From Sphingobacterium sp. CZ-UAM (GTDB taxonomy: Bacteria > Bacteroidota > Bacteroidia > Sphingobacteriales > Sphingobacteriaceae): a stretch of 64,000 nucleotides of DNA. Under the pieces are notes generated by a model, which was given only the letters and a program-made list of their open reading frames with translations, made no database searches and had not been told where the DNA came from. The translations under genes were made by a program, and so were the position numbers. The DNA lies in assembly GCF_002000245.1 (NCBI RefSeq), contig NZ_MTCM01000001.1:1302001-1366000 (forward strand), given 5' to 3'. Within the stretch, counting starts at the first letter, position 1. Each line of letters opens with the position of its first letter. Below are positions 19,151 through 28,636 of this stretch, piece by piece.

Positions 19151-19194
19151 AAAAGGTATTTAAAGCATAATCAAATGATCTTTAAATACCTTTT
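19151..19194. terminator. bidirectional intrinsic terminator
   Basis: A perfect 15-bp inverted repeat (19151-19165 with 19180-19194) has an A-rich left end and a T-rich right end. It serves the SRPBCC gene and the convergent BI-1 gene. Confidence 0.9.
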
Positions 19195-19213
19195 CTTCAA
19201 AAAACGGATTAAA

Positions 19214-19900
19214 TTAACGACGACTCATCAGAATACGTAAAATATACCAAAACAACAACATGATAGAAGAAAATAGCTGTAATGCAGCCCCTACATATTG
19301 TTCATTGCCGTAATTATATTTCAGATTTTGTGTTTGGTACAAAATGCTTCCTGAAGCAATCAACACCATGATGATAGAAAACCAAAGTCCCAATTGAAAT
19401 CCAAATAATGCGCCCGCGACAATGGCCCCCAATGCTAGGAAGCCACCAATAACAAGGATGTTTTTCAGAAAAGAGAAATCCTTGTTTGACATAAAAGCAA
19501 CAGCTGTAAGTGCTGTAAACAGGGCCAGCGTCATTATACTTGCCTGATATAGCATACCCGCACCATCAGTCATCGAAGCGGCAATAAAAATCATCGGTAG
19601 GAAAATAATAGCTTCCAATACAATGTAAAATGCCAGTCCAAGATACTGGGTCTGACGGCTCTGCGCTAATGTCCATCGAGAGGACAATGAAGCTCCCAAC
19701 CAGAAACATCCGAGAAGGAACAACCAAATAAACTTCCCACTGACCATCCATACAATAAGATCGTATGGAACTAATTTTATCAATAGGGTTTCCAAAACGA
19801 TAAATGCCAAAATAGAAAGAGCAACGTGTAGATACGTTTTTTTATAGAAAACGCCTCTTTCAGCCTCATCGTTGACAAGTAAATACTCTTGTGATTCCAT
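19214..19900 (-). CDS. Bax inhibitor-1/YccA-family membrane protein
   Basis: 228 residues with about seven hydrophobic helices in the BI-1 arrangement. Family members (YccA, YetJ) are inner-membrane proteins linked to pH-sensitive calcium leak and to protection from over-active FtsH. The N-terminus is a short acidic tail (ESQEYLLVNDEAE). Upstream lies an inverted repeat ATGTAT-TAAT-ATACAT (19916-19931) that could be an operator. No partner gene is adjacent. Confidence 0.85.
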   Translation of the reverse strand: MESQEYLLVNDEAERGVFYKKTYLHVALSILAFIVLETLLIKLVPYDLIVWMVSGKFIWLFLLGCFWLGASLSSRWTLAQSRQTQYLGLAFYIVLEAIIFLPMIFIAASMTDGAGMLYQASIMTLALFTALTAVAFMSNKDFSFLKNILVIGGFLALGAIVAGALFGFQLGLWFSIIMVLIASGSILYQTQNLKYNYGNEQYVGAALQLFSSIMLLFWYILRILMSRR

Positions 19901-20007
19901 AAACAGTTAAATAAAATGTATTAATATACATTAAAAATAAGCATTAATTCGATTTTCACAATAAATAATTTAAGCAGAGCCTGTCGAATTACATCGCATT
20001 GATACAA

Positions 20008-20037
20008 AAAAAGAGGACCCCGCCTAGCAGGGTCCAT
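20008..20037 (-). terminator. intrinsic terminator of the RND efflux operon
   Basis: GGACCC (20015-20020) pairs with GGGTCC (20030-20035). On the minus strand the stem is followed by CTCTTTTTTT, a clear U-tract. Confidence 0.85.
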
Positions 20038-20050
20038 TCAAACAAACAAC

Positions 20051-21490
20051 TTATTTCCAGCCTCCTCCCAAATCTTTGTAGATATTAACAACCGCATTAA
20101 GCTGTTGCTTCTTAGTTTCAATCAATTCAAGTTTTGAATCCAATACATCGCGCTGTGTCATCAGCACTTCCATATAATCGGCGCGTGCCGACTTAAACAG
20201 ATCGTCTGATACCGTCACCGAATTATTGAGCACTTCAACTTCCTTGGTTTTGAAATCATAACTCTTGCCAAGGTTTTCGATATTAGACAGTTGGGTAGAC
20301 ACTTCCAAATAGGCATTTAAAATTGCCTTCTCATAATTATAGACTGCCTGTATCTGCTTCGAATTTGCGGTATTCAATTCCGCTTTCAATCCATTTTTGT
20401 TTAACAGCGGAGCTGCCAACTCTCCTATTATGTTGTACAACATTGATTCGGGCATTTTAAACAAATAGGATGGCTTAAAAGCTTGCAGGCCCAGCGCAGC
20501 CGATATTTCCAAGGAAGGATAGAATTCCTTCCGCGCAATCTGTACATCCAATTTTGCAGCAGCAAGTTCATATTCAGCCTCACGGATATCAGGTCTATTG
20601 CTCAGGAGTTGACTCGGTATCCCCGTTTGTACTTTCGCAGGTACCATATCCACGAAGCTACTTTTATCGCGTTTGATTTCCTGTGGAAAACGTCCTAAAA
20701 GGAAATTAATTCGGTTTTCAGTTTCCTTAATCTGCTGGCGTGTCTCAAATTCCATTCCTTTGGTTTTTAACACTTCTGCCTGGAATTTTTGAACAGCAAG
20801 TTCTGTCACACGCGCCGCCTGCTTCTGTAGCTTTATGACCTCCAATGCATTGTCCTGCAACTCGATATTCTGTTTGATAATCGTTAGCTGGTTATCCAAA
20901 GCCAACAATTCGTAGTAAGATCGCGCAACCTCAGCGATAAGACTGCTCAGAACAAAGTTTTTACCTTCCACCGTAGCAAGATACCTGTTCAATGCCGCCT
21001 GTTCAGAATCTTTCAGTTTTTTCCAGACGTCGATTTCCCAGCTTGCATAGGCACCTATCTTTAGATCACCCAGTGGATCGGGCATTTCCTTCCCTGGTGC
21101 GATCTCTGTACTGGCATCCCCAGCTCCCTGACTTGTATAGCGTCCGACCTTCTCCACACCGCCACCGGCACGTAAACCCACACTCGGCTTCAATGCACCT
21201 TTTCGCAGTAATATATCATTCTTGGCAATAGCCAATTCTTGCAAGGTCACATTCAGCTCCTGATTATTTTTTAATGCCGTATCAATTAAAGCAACTAAAT
21301 TAGGATCACTAAAAAAATCACGCCACTTCATATTGGCCGAATTCGTTGTATCCTGTGCAAGTGCTTCAGCAAATTGCTGTGGCACTTGCTTGTTTTCCTG
21401 AATCTGAGTCGCTTTAGGAACCTTACAGCCTGTCATTGCTGCGGACAGCAAAACCCCTACTACCCAATATTTATTTGTTTGACTAGTCAT
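20051..21490 (-). CDS. outer-membrane efflux lipoprotein, TolC/OprM (NodT) family
   Basis: Outer-membrane exit duct of a tripartite drug pump, 479 residues. The lipoprotein signal has its Cys at residue 22 (SAAMTGC), and the mature part has the two long helical hairpin repeats of the OEP family (IAKNDILLRKG; LELIETKKQQLNAVVNIYKDLGGGW at the C-terminus). It overlaps the upstream RND pump gene by 8 nt, which implies translational coupling, and is the last gene before the terminator. The substrate range is unknown. Confidence 0.92.
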   Translation of the reverse strand: MTSQTNKYWVVGVLLSAAMTGCKVPKATQIQENKQVPQQFAEALAQDTTNSANMKWRDFFSDPNLVALIDTALKNNQELNVTLQELAIAKNDILLRKGALKPSVGLRAGGGVEKVGRYTSQGAGDASTEIAPGKEMPDPLGDLKIGAYASWEIDVWKKLKDSEQAALNRYLATVEGKNFVLSSLIAEVARSYYELLALDNQLTIIKQNIELQDNALEVIKLQKQAARVTELAVQKFQAEVLKTKGMEFETRQQIKETENRINFLLGRFPQEIKRDKSSFVDMVPAKVQTGIPSQLLSNRPDIREAEYELAAAKLDVQIARKEFYPSLEISAALGLQAFKPSYLFKMPESMLYNIIGELAAPLLNKNGLKAELNTANSKQIQAVYNYEKAILNAYLEVSTQLSNIENLGKSYDFKTKEVEVLNNSVTVSDDLFKSARADYMEVLMTQRDVLDSKLELIETKKQQLNAVVNIYKDLGGGWK

Positions 21491-24400
21491 TGTTATCGAT
21501 TTCTTCAGTTAATGGATTTTCATCTTCATGTTTGATAAGCTTACGTTTGGATGCGATTGTTCCAAAAATAAAGTAGAGCCCTGGGATGACAAGGATACCA
21601 AAGACAGTTCCAAACAGCATCCCTCCTGCCGCAGCGGTACCAATGGTCCGGTTGCCGATCGCTCCTGGCCCAGAAGCCATTACCAATGGAATCAAACCTG
21701 CAATAAACGCAAATGATGTCATTAGGATAGGTCTAAATCTCACCTTGGCTCCTTCCAAAGCTGCTTCGATGATACTGAGTCCCTGCGCATGTCGTTGTGT
21801 GGCAAACTCAACAATTAAAACCGCGTTCTTACCCAATAATCCAATGAGCATGACCAAGGCCACCTGTGCATAGATGTTGTTTTCCAGTCCCAAAACTTTG
21901 AGCAGGAAAAAGGCTCCAAAAATACCAATTGGCAATGATAACAGAACCGCAAATGGCATGATAAAGCTTTCGTATTGTGCTGAAAGAATAAGATAAACAA
22001 AGCCCAAACAGATCAAAAAGATATAGATCGCTTGATTACCACGTCCCACCTGATCTTTGGAGATACCAGCCCAATCAATACCATAGCCCTGTGGTAAGGT
22101 TTTCGCAGCTACGGCATTGATCACTTCAATAGCCTCACCGCTACTATATCCAGGAGCGGCAGAACCTGAAATTTCAGAAGCCATGTACATATTGTGCCGC
22201 GTGATCTCGGAGAGCCCATATACCTTTTCCATATGCATAAAAGCCGAAAAAGGCACCATCTCATCCTTATCGTTTTTCACATATAATTTCAAGATATCCT
22301 CAGGAAGAGCCCGATACTGCGGTAATGCCTGTACCATGACTTTATATTGCCGGTCATACTTAATAAAATTGGTTTCGTAGTTACTCCCCACCAACGTAGA
22401 AAGCGTATTCAGTGCATTGTCAATAGTCACCCCTTTTAACTGAGCCATATCATTGTCGATATGGAGCATATACTGCGGAAAACTAGCACTATAAAATGTA
22501 AAAACTGAGGACAACTCCGGCTGTTTATTCAATTCACGGACAAAATCCTTACTTACGGTCTCCATTTTTTTATAGTCACCAGAGCCCGCTTTATCCAAAA
22601 GCCGCAACTCAAATCCCCCTGCGGCACCATATCCCGGTACTGCTGGTGGCTGGAAAAACTCGATGGAAGCTCCGGGAATATTTTTCGCTGCATTTTCCAG
22701 CTGTTCGATAATTTCCTGCGAGGATTCCTTACGCTCTTCCCAACTTTTTAAATTGATCAGACAGGTTCCGGTATTCGCACCGGTTCCCTCAGTCAATATT
22801 TCGTAACCGGCCAATGAAGAAACGGATTGTACACCATCGATGTCCTCTGCTTCCTTTTGCAAGGTTTGAGCGGCCAGATTTGTCCGTTCTAAGGTCGATC
22901 CCGGTGGCGTTTGGATAATAGCATAAATCATCCCCTGATCCTCGTTCGGAATAAAGCCTGCTGGTACGGAATTATTTAAAAAGTAGGCGCCAATACAGAA
23001 TCCGATCAATACCACAAAAGTAAAAAGACGCTTATCAACGATACCTTTCAGTAAGAAAACATATTTGTTGGACATCTTATCAAACAATCTATTGAACGCA
23101 TCCAAAAATTTGTCCACGATGGATTTCTTACGAGGTTTGCCATGATTGTTCTTCAGCATAATCGCACACAACGCTGGTGTCAACGTCAATGCAACTACAC
23201 CGGAAAGGATAATAGATGTCGCCATCGTAATGGAGAACTGGCGATAAAAAATTCCGACAGGCCCCGACATAAAGGCAACAGGAATAAATACGGCCGCCAT
23301 CAGAAATGTAATAGCGATAATAGCACCGCTGATTTCATGCATCGCTTTCTTCGTTGCCTTATAGGCTGAAATATGCAGTTCCTCCATCTTGGCGTGTACG
23401 GCTTCGATGACGACAATGGCATCATCCACAACGACACCTATCGCCAATACCAGGGCAAACAGTGTGATCAGGTTGATTGTGATACCAAAAAATTGCATAA
23501 ACAGGAATGATCCCACTAAGGAAACCGGTACGGCAATGGTTGGAATTAAGGTAGACCGCCAGTCCCCAAGGAATAAAAAGACAACAATCGCCACCAGTAT
23601 AAAGGCTTCAATTAAGGTATGGATCACTTTTTCCATGGAAGCATCCAAAAATTTAGAAACATCATAACTGATTTCGTAATCCAGTCCTTTCGGAAAAGAA
23701 GACTTTAGTTCCTTCATTTTATTTTTAACATCCTGGATTACCTGAGAAGCATTGCTACCATAGGATTGTTTCAGGACAATAGCGGCAGAGGGCTTCCCAT
23801 TCAAGGTAGAATAAATATCATACATGGCGGATCCAAATTTAATATCGGCAACATCGCGCAAGCGCAACATTTCACCGTTTGCATTTGTTCGTAATACGAT
23901 ATTTCCATAGCCTTCGGTTGTTGTGAAACGTCCCGGATATTTCAGGACATATTCAAAAGACTGTGAAGTAATCCCGGAAGACTCGCCGGCCTTGCCCGGA
24001 GATGCTTCCAAACTTTGTTCTGACAGAGCTTTCATCACCTCCTCAGCGGATATTTTATAGGCTGTCATGCGATCAGGTTTTAACCAGATCCGCATTGCCA
24101 ACTCCCGTGTTCCAAGAATATTTGCCACACCAACCCCGTCCACACGTCGTAACTCCGAAACAATATTCATATCGGCAAAGTTGTACATAAAGTTTCCATC
24201 AAGGTCTTTATCCTTGCTATATAGGTTGATATACATCAACATATTGGATTCTTCCCTTGTAATTTTCACCCCCTCGCGTACAACGATCGGTGGAAGCTTA
24301 TTAACAACAGAAGCCACACGGTTCTGTACGTTCAATGAAGCTTGGTTCGGGTCTGTACCCAAATTGAATACCACCTGTATGCTGGCTTCACCATCGTTAC

Positions 24401-24647
24401 CGGCATCTGAAGCCATATATTTCATTCCCGGAACCCCATTGATGGCGCGCTCAAGTGGAATGATAACAGATTTTATCATGAGTTCCCCATTCGCACCCGG
24501 GTATTCTGCTGTAATGTTTACTTTAGGTGGCGATATGGATGGAAATTGAGTTACTGGAAGTTGTACCATCGAAAGAACCCCCAGAAACACGATGATCAAT
24601 GAAATGACAATCGAAAGTACAGGTCTATTTATAAAACGACTAAACAT
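21483..24647 (-). CDS. RND-family (HAE1) multidrug efflux pump
   Basis: Inner-membrane proton-driven exporter of 1054 residues, the normal size for AcrB/MexB homologues. It begins with the first helix (MFSRFINRPVLSIV), has the proton-relay Asp pair in TM4 (GVVVDDAIVV) and two large periplasmic loops, and ends in the usual Arg/Lys-rich cytoplasmic tail. It forms a tripartite pump with the periplasmic adaptor (22 nt upstream) and the outer-membrane duct (8-nt overlap downstream). HAE1 members export hydrophobic and amphiphilic drugs. No local regulator gene of TetR or AraC type adjoins the operon. Confidence 0.95.
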   Translation of the reverse strand: MFSRFINRPVLSIVISLIIVFLGVLSMVQLPVTQFPSISPPKVNITAEYPGANGELMIKSVIIPLERAINGVPGMKYMASDAGNDGEASIQVVFNLGTDPNQASLNVQNRVASVVNKLPPIVVREGVKITREESNMLMYINLYSKDKDLDGNFMYNFADMNIVSELRRVDGVGVANILGTRELAMRIWLKPDRMTAYKISAEEVMKALSEQSLEASPGKAGESSGITSQSFEYVLKYPGRFTTTEGYGNIVLRTNANGEMLRLRDVADIKFGSAMYDIYSTLNGKPSAAIVLKQSYGSNASQVIQDVKNKMKELKSSFPKGLDYEISYDVSKFLDASMEKVIHTLIEAFILVAIVVFLFLGDWRSTLIPTIAVPVSLVGSFLFMQFFGITINLITLFALVLAIGVVVDDAIVVIEAVHAKMEELHISAYKATKKAMHEISGAIIAITFLMAAVFIPVAFMSGPVGIFYRQFSITMATSIILSGVVALTLTPALCAIMLKNNHGKPRKKSIVDKFLDAFNRLFDKMSNKYVFLLKGIVDKRLFTFVVLIGFCIGAYFLNNSVPAGFIPNEDQGMIYAIIQTPPGSTLERTNLAAQTLQKEAEDIDGVQSVSSLAGYEILTEGTGANTGTCLINLKSWEERKESSQEIIEQLENAAKNIPGASIEFFQPPAVPGYGAAGGFELRLLDKAGSGDYKKMETVSKDFVRELNKQPELSSVFTFYSASFPQYMLHIDNDMAQLKGVTIDNALNTLSTLVGSNYETNFIKYDRQYKVMVQALPQYRALPEDILKLYVKNDKDEMVPFSAFMHMEKVYGLSEITRHNMYMASEISGSAAPGYSSGEAIEVINAVAAKTLPQGYGIDWAGISKDQVGRGNQAIYIFLICLGFVYLILSAQYESFIMPFAVLLSLPIGIFGAFFLLKVLGLENNIYAQVALVMLIGLLGKNAVLIVEFATQRHAQGLSIIEAALEGAKVRFRPILMTSFAFIAGLIPLVMASGPGAIGNRTIGTAAAGGMLFGTVFGILVIPGLYFIFGTIASKRKLIKHEDENPLTEEIDNND

Positions 24648-24669
24648 AGTAATTTAAGAGTATGGGAAT

Positions 24670-25752
24670 TTATTCTGTTTTTAACTTCAAATTAGAAATG
24701 GCCTCTTTGGGCTGAACGAAACTATAGCTGATTTTTTCATCCTCTTTCACTTTCTGTATACCGTCCAATAGGAATTTATCATCTTTTTGAAGTCCACTGC
24801 TGACCACATAAAGATCAGGAAGGGAATTGCTGATTGTGATATAACGCGCTTTTAACTTGCCCGCTTTATCCACGACATAAACATATTTCCGGTCCTGTAA
24901 CTCGTAGGTTGCCTTTTGTGGAATAATCAATGCCTGCTTCAATGGAAAATTCATTACGACTTTACCACTTTCACCATGTTTCAATAATCGATTGGGATTT
25001 GGAAATCTCGCCCTAAAAGCAATGTTACCAGTTTCGCTGTCAAATTCACTCTCTATGGTTTCAACCACACCATGTTCTTGGAACAATTCGTTATTGGCAA
25101 GCAATAATCCAACATGGGTATCGCCGCGTTTACTCACGTTTGTCTGATAATTGAGGTACTCCGGTTCTGACACATTGAAGTATACCAGCATCTGACTATT
25201 GTCGGAGAGGCTAGTCAGTAACTCGCCCTCATCCACCAAACTTCCTAGTTTTAGCGGGATACGGTCAATTGTACCATCAAATGGTGCTCTTATTTCCGTA
25301 AAAGAAAGGTGCAGTTTGGCAATTGCGGAAGCCGCTTTGGCTTGCTCCAGTTTGGCTTTCGCCATAGCAAGTTCGTTGGGGGATACCACATTTTTATCGG
25401 CTAAGCTCTTGGTGTTCTGCACTTCAATCTCGGCGACACTCACTTCCGCCATAGATTTCTTAAACTCTGCTTCATACATTTTGGGCATAATGCGAAACAG
25501 TAGCTGTCCTTTGTGTACAAATTGTCCCTCATCCACAAAAATCTGCTCCAGGTATCCTTTCTCCTGAGCACGTAATTCGATATTGCGAAATGATTTAATC
25601 TGAGAAACAAAATCCTTACGGATTGTAGTATCCACCTGTACGGGAGAGGTAACATTGAATTTTTCCTTTTCTTCTTTCTCTTCCTTTTTGGAAGTACACC
25701 CAATTTGGCATAATACCATAGCCAAATTAACGAGCATAAATACTCTTTTCAT
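24670..25752 (-). CDS. RND efflux periplasmic adaptor (membrane fusion protein) lipoprotein
   Basis: AcrA-like adaptor of 360 residues, anchored as a lipoprotein (Cys19 in CQIGC). The order is typical: a charged linker, first half of the lipoyl domain (AQEKGYLEQIFVDEGQFVHKG), helical hairpin, second lipoyl half (FTEIRAPFDGTIDRIP), beta-barrel and membrane-proximal domain. It is the first gene of the efflux operon and links the RND pump to the outer-membrane duct. The 174-bp region upstream shows no perfect consensus promoter. Confidence 0.93.
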   Translation of the reverse strand: MKRVFMLVNLAMVLCQIGCTSKKEEKEEKEKFNVTSPVQVDTTIRKDFVSQIKSFRNIELRAQEKGYLEQIFVDEGQFVHKGQLLFRIMPKMYEAEFKKSMAEVSVAEIEVQNTKSLADKNVVSPNELAMAKAKLEQAKAASAIAKLHLSFTEIRAPFDGTIDRIPLKLGSLVDEGELLTSLSDNSQMLVYFNVSEPEYLNYQTNVSKRGDTHVGLLLANNELFQEHGVVETIESEFDSETGNIAFRARFPNPNRLLKHGESGKVVMNFPLKQALIIPQKATYELQDRKYVYVVDKAGKLKARYITISNSLPDLYVVSSGLQKDDKFLLDGIQKVKEDEKISYSFVQPKEAISNLKLKTE

Positions 25753-25926
25753 TTGTAAGCGTCTAATTAAAAATAAGTTTGATTGTTTGTTGATATGGTA
25801 GTTGAAATAAACTAACTCTTAGATCGTTGTAATGCACGTAAAAACACAGGATTATTCATCTCTCGATGAAAGTGAATTATTCGGAATACAACGAAAATAA
25901 AGTTGGGTTATTTCGGGGATTGGCTA

Positions 25927-26328
25927 TTAAATCCTCCAGTTTTGTTGAAGAATATACCTTTGGGGGTGTAAATAAGCGACAAAATTGCAAAAAGGAATCT
26001 TTTTTGCAAAACGAAATACAAAGATAAAAAGTACAACCGCACAGAACAATAAAGCAACAAAATTGGAAGCTGCTTCGAGGTCTTTGGTCAACTGGAAATT
26101 CTCACTGTTAAACTCTTCGATAACGGGATTCTCATCATGTACGCTTCCAGCTTTTAAAGGATCGATGTGAGCACTTAGCGTATTAATCCTGTCCTTCAGG
26201 TTGGCATCATTGTGCTGGTACATAAAACTGACCGTAGGGCGATCAGATTCGTTTAGCACAGCATGGCTATTACCGCTCCTTATCAATAGGAACACTATAA
26301 AACATAGAATTGTAATAACCACTTTCAT
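25927..26328 (-). CDS. hypothetical small membrane protein
   Basis: 133 residues that I do not recognise. Visible parts are an N-terminal signal peptide (to about residue 23, NSHA), a soluble stretch of about 60 residues with many Asp, Asn and Glu, a hydrophobic helix (about 88-106) and a short basic tail. It is probably anchored in the inner membrane with the soluble part outside. A well-formed promoter sits directly against the start codon, which argues that the gene is real and nearly leaderless. No functional link to the efflux operon upstream can be shown. Confidence 0.6.
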   Translation of the reverse strand: MKVVITILCFIVFLLIRSGNSHAVLNESDRPTVSFMYQHNDANLKDRINTLSAHIDPLKAGSVHDENPVIEEFNSENFQLTKDLEAASNFVALLFCAVVLFIFVFRFAKKIPFCNFVAYLHPQRYILQQNWRI

Positions 26329-26335
26329 TTGAGGG

Positions 26336-26364
26336 CAAATATACTAGCGTATAAACAATTTCAA
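26336..26364 (-). promoter_or_regulatory. Bacteroidota-type promoter, near-leaderless
   Basis: On the minus strand TTG (26364-26362), an 18-nt spacer, then TATATTTG (26343-26336). The -7 element ends 7 nt before the ATG at 26328, so the mRNA would start at or next to the start codon. Confidence 0.6.
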
Positions 26365-26412
26365 TAGGGTTTAACACAATTTAACAAAATGATTACAATC
26401 CAACAATAATGT

Positions 26413-27627
26413 TTAGAAAAGCGACAACTGTTGCCCTATGTCGCCATCCTTCAGAGCTTTTGCCTGACCAAATACGGTTCGACCATTGTACTTCCAGGAG
26501 TCTCTACGTTCTTCCGCTATGACCTGTTGAATATCAAACTGGGGTGTGAAATTACGCTCAGCGTCCAATATGATCTGATGGAGTTTATGCATGGATTTTA
26601 ATTTATCGCTATTCCCCAGTTTTGACCTTTCGATACCCTTTTGTAAGATTTGAATGCTTTGGTCGTAAATATCCAAAGGGACAGGAAAAGGATGCCCATC
26701 CTTTCCACCATGGGCAAAAGAAAAACGCGCGGGATCTTTAAATCGCGCCGGAGCACCATGGATCACCTCACTGACTAGTGCCAAGGATTGTAATGTACGC
26801 GGCCCCATCCCCTTTAACAGCAAAAGCCCTTCAAAATCCGGAGGCTGATTTTCCCGTGCCACATATAACATCGCTCCTAACCTTTTGAGATCGACATCTG
26901 CAGCACGTACATCGTGATGGGAAGGCATGACCAATTTTTTAAAGTCCAATAATGCACGGGAAGAGTCTTCGTTAACGATAGTCATAATGCCTGTCCTGTT
27001 AGGAGCTGCAGCAGAAGCTGTCAAATTCAAAATAAGGCCCTGCGAACGCCCTTCAATACCAGCATGAGGTTCGTCAATGAAAGAGCGAACTTTCTCTGAA
27101 TGCCAATGATAGCGGCGGGCAGTTCCATCATGATGATGCATACCCTGTTGTACTACAGCCCAATGACCGTCTTTGCTGACAATAAAATTGTGGAGGTATA
27201 ACTGATAACCATCTTGTATCGCCGTATTATCCACCTTGGCCACTAACTTACTTGTTCGAACCAATTTATTCCCGTCCAAACCGGTTTTATCTGCCAGATA
27301 AAGTAGCTCCTGTGGTGTGTTTTTAGAAAATTTACCCTTACCGCCACATATATAGAGACCGAAGGCATCCGCACAGGGATTGATCGCGCGTTTTAAAGCA
27401 CCCATAACCGATGTTGTAATACCTGATGAATGCCAGTCCATGCCAAGTACAGCGCCAAAGCTTTGGAACCAAAATGGATCTGCCAATCTCCGGAGCACCT
27501 CATCTTGTCCATAATCCATCAGAATGACCTCCACAATGGATTTGCCCAGTGAACTCATCCGTTCATACAGCCAAGCCGGTACCTTTCCATAGTGTAGCGG
27601 CAAATCTGCCGTTCCTGAATGCCTCAT
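26413..27627 (-). CDS. DUF763 protein with helix-hairpin-helix-like segment and C-terminal clamp-binding-type peptide
   Basis: 404 residues matching DUF763 (COG1415), an uncharacterised family best known from archaea and thermophiles. The start MRHSGTADLPLHYGKVP and the internal QGMHHHDGTARRYHWHS and SFAHGGKDGHPFPVP blocks are family hallmarks. Two features point to DNA: LLLLKGMGPRTLQSL at 268-282 looks like a helix-hairpin-helix of the DNA-glycosylase kind, and the last five residues, Q400-L-S-L-F404, equal the consensus beta-sliding-clamp-binding pentapeptide. I infer a DNA repair or replication-associated role; no activity has been assigned to the family that I know of. It has its own well-formed promoter and no operon partner. 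Confidence 0.85.
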   Translation of the reverse strand: MRHSGTADLPLHYGKVPAWLYERMSSLGKSIVEVILMDYGQDEVLRRLADPFWFQSFGAVLGMDWHSSGITTSVMGALKRAINPCADAFGLYICGGKGKFSKNTPQELLYLADKTGLDGNKLVRTSKLVAKVDNTAIQDGYQLYLHNFIVSKDGHWAVVQQGMHHHDGTARRYHWHSEKVRSFIDEPHAGIEGRSQGLILNLTASAAAPNRTGIMTIVNEDSSRALLDFKKLVMPSHHDVRAADVDLKRLGAMLYVARENQPPDFEGLLLLKGMGPRTLQSLALVSEVIHGAPARFKDPARFSFAHGGKDGHPFPVPLDIYDQSIQILQKGIERSKLGNSDKLKSMHKLHQIILDAERNFTPQFDIQQVIAEERRDSWKYNGRTVFGQAKALKDGDIGQQLSLF

Positions 27628-27650
27628 AAATAAAACTAAATATATTAGTA

Positions 27651-27680
27651 CAAATGTAGCGCTTTTTATTTGTTAAACAA
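27651..27680 (-). promoter_or_regulatory. Bacteroidota-type promoter of the DUF763 gene
   Basis: On the minus strand TTG (27680-27678), a 19-nt spacer and TACATTTG (27658-27651) match the consensus. The -7 element ends 23 nt before the ATG. Confidence 0.65.
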
Positions 27681-27790
27681 GAGATCCAGCACATTGGGAT
27701 TGATCACTTACAACACCAAAACCCTATACATACCTAAGGAAATCAGTAGCATGTAAAACCAGGAAATCAGACCAATAAAAGACCCAATAT

Positions 27791-27829
27791 AAAAAAAGGC
27801 TGTATACATCGTGTGATTATACAGCCTTC
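27791..27829 (-). terminator. intrinsic terminator after the 27.9-kb lipoprotein gene
   Basis: AAGGCTGTATA (27796-27806) pairs with TATACAGCCTT (27818-27828), with a T-run on the minus strand after the stem. Confidence 0.85.
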
Positions 27830-27891
27830 TCGCTATTTCAATATATTACCGGTCAAAGCCGGTTACTTAATCTCTTTCAACAGTTAAAGAT

Positions 27892-28542
27892 TTACTTTCC
27901 AGTCAAAGCCGATATAAATCCAGCACGGAACGATGGATCTTTTTCGGAAAATTCAATCGAGTGTTTATAGGTATCCACATTAAAAAATAACTCCGCAGGT
28001 TCCGCCTTTTTATTCTCTAAAAATAGTTTGAAACTATAGGCAGTTTTCTTTGATAGATCAACATTCACTTTATTGGATGAAAATACATTGGGCAGAACTA
28101 CTTCTTTCGTAAAACCATCAGTAGTTGGCATTTGAAACAATTCACCTAAAGCTTTAACCAAGTTATCAGATTGTGTTCCTAAGGTAGTAATTTTAATTTT
28201 CCCTTTCGTAAAGCCCACATCATCACTCGGCTGACCATCAATAATACCTGCTGGGATAAAATCAACAACTTCAATTTTAGCACCTACTGTATCCTTATTG
28301 TAAATTGATTTCGTTGTATAAATGCGACTCGAATCGGTTTTAACTTCATCGGTAATACGCAGAAAAAAACTCTTTTTTTCAGGCCCGGGAGTACCGTTCG
28401 TTAGTTTTTCGATGCGTACCCGCTCAATTGTGCTAGCGGTCGCAGTATCGCTTCCATCAGTTTTCTTCTGATTGGAATTTCCACAAGCAGCCACCATCAT
28501 CGTAGCTGTTGCAAGAAGGGCTATAGATTGAATTTTGTACAT
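27892..28542 (-). CDS. hypothetical lipoprotein
   Basis: 216 residues from the chosen start. The lipoprotein signal ends in VAAC with Cys20, followed by an Asn/Lys/Thr-rich linker. A start at 28569 would add nine residues before the signal and is less likely. The mature part is mostly beta-strand-like with no motif I recognise. The gene is expressed alone, with a strong terminator downstream, and lies between the DUF763 gene and the dehydrogenase gene. Function unknown; envelope location is inferred from the signal. Confidence 0.75.
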   Translation of the reverse strand: MYKIQSIALLATATMMVAACGNSNQKKTDGSDTATASTIERVRIEKLTNGTPGPEKKSFFLRITDEVKTDSSRIYTTKSIYNKDTVGAKIEVVDFIPAGIIDGQPSDDVGFTKGKIKITTLGTQSDNLVKALGELFQMPTTDGFTKEVVLPNVFSSNKVNVDLSKKTAYSFKLFLENKKAEPAELFFNVDTYKHSIEFSEKDPSFRAGFISALTGK

Positions 28543-28636
28543 GGTGAATTGTTTATTATCAGTAATCATTGAAATATTGTTCCTATAATATTACTACTAT
28601 TACTGATAACAAACAACTATTCGCAATGTTTTTATT

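Noticed and set aside
25927..27627. DUF763 gene as part of an operon with the small membrane protein
   Set aside because: Each has its own promoter-like element directly upstream, and the features of the two proteins do not suggest a shared role.
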